Positions 57,158 through 64,000 of a DNA stretch of 64,000 nucleotides are shown here, piece by piece; positions within the stretch are counted from its first letter, which is position 1; each line of letters begins with the position of its first letter. Both the position numbers and the translations under genes were made by a program. The notes beneath the pieces were generated by a model. It worked only from the letters and a program-made list of their open reading frames with translations. It searched no databases and was not told where the DNA came from. This DNA comes from Hydnum rufescens UP504 (taxonomy: Eukaryota > Basidiomycota > Agaricomycetes > Cantharellales > Hydnaceae), in the NCBI GenBank assembly GCA_014904985.1, contig MU129082.1:71557-135556 (forward strand), given 5' to 3'.

Positions 57158-59467
57158 GTCACCTGTTGGCCAAGGAAAACTTTTATTTTTCTCTAAGTTC
57201 TCTGTTTATTGTATGAGCGCACCTGAAAACTGCTGCTAGTAAAATCTAAAAATCTTATATTCCTCCCCTTTAAAAATGTGTTTGATTTCGCCTAAGGTCT
57301 TTTGAACTTAGTCAATAAAAAAAAAAAAAAAAATCAACCAAAGACCAAAGTCAAAGTCAAAACTCAACAAGTTATGGCCATATAGCCTGAACCAAGCCTG
57401 TAAAAAGCACCACACCATGAATCTACAAACAACAAGAATTAACTGACAAACAATTAGAAATATGCTGAATCTGAACCCAAATCAAACACCCTGAAAATCT
57501 AAAAGACCCTGTTGAATCCAGACCATCTCAAGCCACCTATAAAAAGCACCTCTAACACAAATTCTCCCCCCCTTATTCCATCTCCACGACTCTGAAAAAT
57601 GTATGTTAACCAAATTTCTAAAGCTCATACAATGCTTACTTAAAAAGGGGTAGAACATCATCCATTATGCCTACCAATATGCTCACCAACAGCTTCCCAG
57701 AAATCCATACCGAACTTACACCCAATCTTGATGACATACAAATCCTGGACAAGATAAACCGGCACTTTGTACAATTCACACAACATGTCAGAGACCGTGA
57801 TGATCCAATTCTCAAAATCAATATTGGATGAATGGGTTACTTTTGCCCCAGCACAACAAATGAAGTCCAAACATATACGCTTGCCCACATCGAATCATAC
57901 TGCATAATTTGAGACCACTCTGAAGGTGATAATTTTCATGTGAAGGTGCACATAAGGCTCATCGTGTTTGGAAATGTTGATAGAGACGTGGTCAACCTTC
58001 CTACCTTTGTTCACCTCCCTCCCGTATAAATCCACATCATCATTGTTGAATCACCTCTATAAAAAATTCAAATGAAATACTTTTGTGGAAACACTCGGAT
58101 AAATGAAAAACACCGTAAAGGAAAGCATGAAATTACAAATCTAATCACATGTGTAAAATCAAACATAAAAGCCATCAAAAATGCGGACCTAATGCCTTCA
58201 TCCACAAATCCTAAAACCTTTCTATTACAACCTCAAAAGCCATGAACTCAACCAGTATGTATAAACAATGACCATTGAAGACACTTATTAAAAATCAAGA
58301 AACCCAGGGGATGTTGAAAATTCAGATGAGGATTCAACTTCAAGTGCCAAACAACTGTCTCTTTCGTGCCAGGATTTTGCGACAATGGAGGAAACAGAAA
58401 TCAGCATGGGAATGTTCGTAACCGATCACAACTCACACTACCTATCACTGCATGTAGGAGAATTTGGTGTGTTCTATCCCAATATCAAAAGCAACACTGA
58501 CCACTTCTATTATGCCTACTTGAGCCAAATGTGAACTGAGGACTTCAGTTCAGATGGTCGTCTCTTCATTGGAATCGGCCTAGTCCTTTTAATATTTGGC
58601 GAGATGGATGATGCATGTCCAAACCCATATTTCACTCACACAATCCCCACTGTCATATGATAATTTTCAAAAATGAAACCTCCACCTCCTCCACTGCATT
58701 TCAATGACATTGACATATAAAAATGACAGCAAGAATGTTAATGGAAACAACCCTGCTGATCAATGAAGGAACCCAAACTTATGAGATCCCTAAGCAAAAT
58801 TAAAGGTTGACACATGATCACAGACCCACAGATGCAAAAATGACATAAAAGCAAATCGAACAACTATCCCCAAGGTACAAATCAAAAGTGTTCACCATGC
58901 CATTGGAACTTCACATGATCATTTACCAGCAATTCGACTATCTCTATCCTGAACCATTCACCCACCTTGAATCCCATATGATCATCCATTATTTCCCAAA
59001 TCCCCAAGTCGCATTTGATGGCATTATAAAGACAAAAAGAGTCGATTGGACAACGTACGAGTTCAGAGAACCATTCAACAATCGACCCTCATTATGTCAC
59101 GACCTCAAAATTCGAATTTGTCCTTCTCCTCCACGTTCCAGAGAACATATCTGTGCCTCATTGAACCTTCTCCACAGATTCTCTTGACCTCCACCTGAAC
59201 AATGAAATCCAAAGTGGGTGTTTGCTTGATAATCCAAGACTTATACAAAGAAAAACCTATTGAAAATGCGGATATTAAAAGATCCATACCTGACAACAAG
59301 TGACTTCTATCACCAAATTCGAAGTATAAACTTGCAGGAGATTTCGCTTTGGTTTGAAGGGTGGAAATGGTGGTATTACACAAGGAAAGGCGACTCAGGC
59401 TCAGTTGTATAAACCAGGGAAAGATAAAAGACATTGCAAGGGGCTGCAATTAAAAGTGTTCACCATC
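57158..59467. other. AT-rich decayed sequence, no supported gene
   Basis: Fragments such as 57658-57888 on the minus strand (ENWIITVSDMLCELYKVPVY) and 58888-59187 on the plus strand look like remnants of coding sequence, but no family is recognised. Poly-A of about 17 bases near 57317-57333. Confidence 0.5.
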
Positions 59468-61056
59468 TGTGGAAGATAAAAACATCCAGTATCAGAAAAT
59501 GCGAATATCCATTGATCCCAGCCATTGGAATGATCATGTGACCTATTACGAAATTAATTACGCTATGCATGAAAACAGAGTTCGTTCAATTACTCCATCA
59601 GTTTTGATCAGGAGAGGTACACCCATATAACTCTCGGAAAGCCACAATTCACACCTTTTCGAATGGTACCAAACACAAGTCGAACGGACCAAAAATGCAC
59701 TCTCCAGGCCAATTTTACTGTCAGAATCCGGAATTTCCAGTAAAAACGAATTCCTCCATCAGTTCACATCCAATCCTCTCGGAACAACCTCCCTGGAAAG
59801 ATATAGAAATCCGCATCCAACGGTACTGAGCATGCGGAAGAACAGATCAAAACTGAACTCTGCAGAATGATATTACTACCAGAATCAACACCCATCAGTA
59901 AAAAACGAATTTCTCTGTCAGTTTGCACCGGATCTGCTCAGAACCACTGGCCCAGAAAGCTGTTAAAAATCTGCATCAAATGATACCAAGAACGTCTATT
60001 ACGGATGCAAACTGTTGTTTCTGCATCGAATCCCATCCCATGCACTTGTCCCCATTATCAACCAGCAACAAAAACATCTTAACCACTGGACTACAAACAA
60101 ATTAATCTCCAAGAACTCGGAAATATCCTTTGATTTCATCTCCCATTGCCACAAATGACTTCTAGAACCTCACAGATAAGAAAGATAACACCTCCTTAGC
60201 AACCCTTTTGTTCTGTTTATGAATGACTCACCTTCCTTGCAACCACTTTATGAAAGATAACACCTTAGCAACCCTTTTGTTCTGTTTATGAATGACTCAC
60301 CTTCCTTGACAACCCTTTATGAATGACTCACCTATCATGCAACCACCTTATGAATGACTCACCCTCCTTGACAACCCTATTGTTCTCACATATGACTCAC
60401 CTAGGAGTGAGTCATATTCTTTAAACACAGCCACCTTCAGAAAGGTATAAAAGCTGGTAGATTTTCCTGTATCCCCCCATCTTCTCACTACTGGAATATA
60501 CTACTGTCTACAAAATCTGCTTGCATCTGAAGAGAGTACTGATCTGAAAGCCATCTGGAGCTAAGTCATATACAAGGTTGTTAAGACTAAGTCACTGGAA
60601 GCCCTCTACACGAAATACTAAGCCAAGGATAGTTGCAGGACCTAAGGTTAGAGTTGCTGGACATCCAAGGAAAGGTGAGTAATAACAAAGTCAAGTCAGA
60701 AGAAGAAAGAAATACATTAACACACTGAATCAAGCTTAAACTAGTCCAGAACCCTCTTTAGAATCTGCATTTTGACCAGGAGGACACAAATAAGTACACA
60801 CAAATAGCAGTAAACAGTTCAATACAACACGTATAAGCCTTTTCACAAGCATCCCACGATATATCATTGACTATAGCTAGTCCATACCATCACCTTACCA
60901 TCACTGAATTCCATACACAATTTGTTAGAGAGTGATCAACCATCAGAGCGAACCAGCCCATTGAATAAAAACAGAAATACAGTCTCCCATCTACACACTG
61001 GCTGAACCAGAGTTTGATTTGACAGTCATTGGAGCTCCCAATCTTTCTTCTATAAC
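59468..61056 (+). mobile_element. repeat R, copy 3 (complete, 1.59 kb)
   Basis: Starts TGTGGAAGATAAAAACATCC and ends CTTCTATAAC without a nested element. It has GGTATAAAAGCTGG near 60445, a likely TATA box. Short tandem repeats of ATGAATGACTCACCTT lie at 60210-60370. Flanks (CCATC, GCTAA) do not match, so its termini are not proven. Confidence 0.65.
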
Positions 61057-61066
61057 GCTAAGGGGG

Positions 61067-61454
61067 ATACATATGGAAGTTGGGGCATAGCCATGTGGAG
61101 GTGCACACAGGATTCGTAACACGGCTGCATCAGCTTAGTGAGGCTTAGTGATGGTGGCTGTGGAGGCTGACTGATGGGCTGTGGAGCCAGCACTCTAGGA
61201 GGATCCGGAAGGTTATGGAAGCTGGCAGAAGGCTCTGGAAGGCTGGTGGCTGTGTGCAGGAAATAGTATTTATAGCCCTTCGCAGTTGGGGGATCACTAG
61301 TTTCAATCTCTCAGGATTCCCACTGCAATAGGTGTGAGACTTGTGTGTCCCTTGTTGTGTGGTGTATACTCAGGATTCCCACTGTGATAGTGTGTGGTTA
61401 ATTAATCTCTTTCCTCTTGCTGTTTGTGGCTTCAATGGCAGTGTTGCCCTGACA
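61067..61454 (+). mobile_element. LTR of a second family, left copy
   Basis: Has TTTATAGCCC near 61270, a doubled CTCAGGATTCC...ATAG motif (61310 and 61369) and ends TTGCCCTGACA, the same end as the solo LTR family. A second copy starts at about 63656. The left end is not exactly defined. Confidence 0.6.
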
Positions 61455-61782
61455 TGGGGACTGTTGGTGGTTGGGGTTTATGGGATGGAATGGGTTTTAG
61501 GTGTGTCCACCCCCACATCTTGTACTAATGTTGATGCTTGGTAAGTGCTCAGAACCATCCCTAGTTAGTGCATTGCAAATCCTAGGTGGGGGGAATGGGG
61601 AAAAAAGTGCTCTGGTCTAAGCTGCCAAAGTGCTTGAAGTTGGAGGTTGAAATCTTGTAGTCACAACATTTTGGTCCAACAAGGAGGTGCTGGTCACCTA
61701 GTGGTTAAAGGTGCCAGAAGGGTGCCAGGTTTCTACAATGAGGTCAAACCCTGCAGTTGGGATATTGAATAAATGGATGAAA

Positions 61783-61982
61783 CATCATGATTATGTAATA
61801 ACATATTATTAGTTGTACAGTCTCCCCATGAACATGATCAAACTGGGTCTAAATCCTTAAACATTTGCTGACTAATCATGCTTGTGTAAGCATGATTGGT
61901 CAGCAAATGTTTAAGGATTTAGACCCATTGTCATGTTTGTAGGGAGGCTGTTAATTATATTTAATTACATAATCATGATGTG
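61783..61982. mobile_element. fold-back element 1
   Basis: Near-perfect inverted repeat of about 95 bp per arm (ends CATCATGATTATGTAAT / ATTACATAATCATGATG), loop near 61882. MITE-like. Confidence 0.8.
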
Positions 61983-62766
61983 TCATAACACTCTGTAACT
62001 GGTAATGCTATATGTATCAGACCAAAAGTTACCACTGTGGCACAACCACATTTGATACATCACTACTACAGCATGTGGTGTTGTCTTTAGGGTTAAAGGC
62101 AGGGACTGATCAATTAAATGAAGCTTTCTGACAGCCTCTGAGTCTGTCCCTATCTTTGTGATTTAGAGGAATGACAGATCCACATGAGGCACCAGTGCCA
62201 ATTTTGATGTGAGCCTGGTCTGCAACCCAGGCAAGAACAAGCCCCATGTGCCTGGGCCTGAAAGAGGGCTGGGTGAGCCCCTTCAGGCAACAGAATGTAT
62301 ATAATAATAAACAAACAAAGAAATAAATAATGGTTATTGAGTATTGATGCATCCAGACACATTGTGTAATGATATCCTGGCAAGTTACTTGTATTGTTGC
62401 AAATATTTTACAGCCTGGGCTGCTGAGTGCATTCAGGTTTATGGAACTGAAACCTTTGTTCAAATGCTTGGTATATATTACTGGGGGTGGCAGGTTCTGG
62501 GTGGTTTCTAGCCAAGGGTCCACATGGGCTCCACCCCTGCAGGTTTTGAGAACTTACACAATAGCCTAAGTGAGATGACTTCCCTTTTCACAGTGTTTCA
62601 CTATGCATCAAAGTGTTTGGTGATCATGTGCATAAAAAGTTGATTCATTGTAGCAAATCACCATTGGAACTGGTACTTGCACACATACTGATGGTTACCA
62701 AAGTCAGATTGACATCAGGTTTGCCCCATTTGGGCAAAACCTGAACTTCACCTCAGGATAGGTTCT

Positions 62767-62976
62767 GGTGTAACCAAGGTTTGAACCTGAAATGATAGAC
62801 CCCTTGAGACATGAGAGATATCTGAGCTGAACCCTGATTTTAACAATAATCCAGAATGAGTCATCAATTCTGGCACTGATGACTCATTCTGGATTATGGT
62901 TAAAATCAGTGTTCAGCTCAGATATTTTTCAGGCCTGAAGGGGCTCATGATTTCAGGTTTGAACCTGGGTTACACC
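62767..62976. mobile_element. fold-back element 2
   Basis: Inverted repeat of about 100 bp per arm around TCAATTCTGGCACTGATGA, with GGTGTAACC / GGTTACACC ends and AACCTGAA units inside. Confidence 0.75.
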
Positions 62977-63014
62977 TGATGGACATTTTTCTCTCAAATC
63001 ACATGCTATATGCC

Positions 63015-63128
63015 ATATGTGGCAATCTTATATAATATAATTACATAAACATTATGGCAATACCCCAGTGAACAATATTACCACATATGGAAATATTATG
63101 TAATTATATTATATAATCTTGCCATATA
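63015..63128. mobile_element. fold-back element 3
   Basis: AT-rich inverted repeat, arms GGCAATCTTATATAATATAA and its complement. Short, MITE-like. Confidence 0.65.
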
Positions 63129-63655
63129 TAGTGTATCCCCAATATAGTAGCAATGTTCAGGCTTAGTCATGGGGCTGATGCCCTAATGCATGAGTCAGGG
63201 GTCAAAGTGTGGGGGTCAAACTCATCATTTGCACAAGAAAGGAAATCACCCATGCAAAACACTTCCTTGTCAGGAGCAAACTGACATCTGCTTCCACCCT
63301 CAGAGCTAGCCAACAAACTTTTCAATCTTCACACATGGCACCTGTATCCTCATACACCCCCACCTCCTCTTTCCCCCAGCTCAGTCATGGGGTTCTTGTC
63401 ATCATTGCCCTCATACTATCAGGCATCAGTCAGCAGGCTGTGGGTTGGGTAATCAATCATTGGCAGCACCTGTGGCTACATCAGCACCCCTCATTGCCTC
63501 ACCCCCCACATGAGTCCATACAGCTACCAATCCAGACTCCTCCTCCTCCTCCTCCACCATCATCATCACCCATTCCAATCCCCTACCCCTTGCCATCACT
63601 ACAGTCCTTTGACACCTTTGGCTTGCCCACACATGGGCAACCTTTGAGATATTGA

Positions 63656-64000
63656 CTATGAGCATGGCATACTTGGAAGTTGGGCATGGGACATGTGGAG
63701 GGATGCATGAAGGATGAGTAAGGGTTAGTCAGGAAGGGTGGGGAGGCTGCACTTTAGGAAGATCCAGAAGGTTATGGAAGTTGGTGGAAGGCTCTGAAAG
63801 CTGGTGGCTGCATAGAAGGAAAAGTATTTATAGCCCTTCACAGTTGGATGATCCTCAGTTTTGATCTCTTAGGATTTCTACTGCAATAGGTGCAAGTCTT
63901 GTGCATAGCTGTTTGGTTGTTGCTGTATGCTTAGGATTTCCACTGCAATAGGCATGTGTGGTTAATTCACCTCTTCTCTCTCTCTTTCTGTTTGTGGCCT
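63656..64000 (+). mobile_element. LTR of the second family, right copy (cut by window end)
   Basis: Similar to 61067-61454: GGAAGTTGGGCATG, then TTTATAGCCC near 63830 and the doubled TTAGGATTTC...ATAGG motif (about 63869 and 63930). The terminal CCCTGACA would lie beyond the window. Confidence 0.6.

Larger units (their letters stand above)
61455..63655. mobile_element. internal region of a short non-autonomous LTR element
   Basis: About 2.2 kb between two similar LTRs, without gag or pol. An ORF at 63209-63655 (Pro-rich tail PPPPPPPSSSPIPIPYPLP) is not recognised. Three fold-back elements lie inside. It may be one non-autonomous element or two unrelated LTRs. Confidence 0.4.

Noticed and set aside
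61341..61544. 67-aa ORF across the LTR end
   Set aside because: It spans the LTR boundary and is explained by the repeat.

Overview
The window looks like nuclear DNA of a filamentous basidiomycete, probably an Agaricomycete. The reasons are introns of about 50-60 bp, a TPR protein with an NLR-type helical N-terminus, a fungal P-loop NTPase/nuclease-like gene, and Ty3/gypsy remnants carrying fungal-type RNase H and integrase. It is draft assembly: three 25-N gaps (6552-6576, 40166-40190, 50490-50514) each touch a duplicated or palindromic stretch. No tRNA, rRNA or CRISPR was recognised.

Left part (1-32 kb, normal CpG content). Three copies of one TPR gene lie on the minus strand. Copies A (72-2623) and B (2624-6447) are frame-broken and fused to each other. 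Copy C (14867-18337) is intact, about 1080 aa in a five-exon model, with 14.5 repeats of exactly 46 aa. Around these copies lie segmental and inverted duplications and truncated pieces of ordinary cellular genes: the Utp14 5' part, an aromatic-ring hydroxylase C-terminus, a MuiA-like (DUF4139/4140) protein, an aldehyde dehydrogenase and a mitochondrial carrier. The best complete gene is at 24248-27419: about 947 aa with Walker A and Walker B motifs and a C-terminal D...QxK motif, like the NTPase-nuclease cores of crinkler/RHS-type proteins. It may belong to an effector, conflict or recognition system, as the TPR gene may; this is inference.

Right part (32-64 kb, AT-rich and CpG-poor apart from an island at 40191-42535). 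This is mostly decayed repeats: nested LTR-like elements (R and E families), a split Ty3/gypsy element (gag-protease 42540-44856; RNase H-integrase 50515-53122; no reverse transcriptase seen), three solo LTRs of one family with target-site duplications, a second LTR family at the right end, a gag-like ORF with TATA box, and fold-back elements. In-frame stops in these ORFs are almost all TGA, mostly where CGA (Arg) is expected, which points to CpG deamination.

The strangest region is 46.1-50.5 kb. It holds tandem modules in which an exon-like block ends in one hairpin (stem A, CACACACCCGC/GCGGGTGTGTG) and is followed by a GT...AG intron-like block, usually carrying a second hairpin (stem B, CAAAAGAGCAG/CTGCTCTTTTG). 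Stem B varies with paired substitutions. The modules run outward in one block, follow a chimeric UDP-glucose dehydrogenase fragment in another, and are then repeated as a long inverted repeat.
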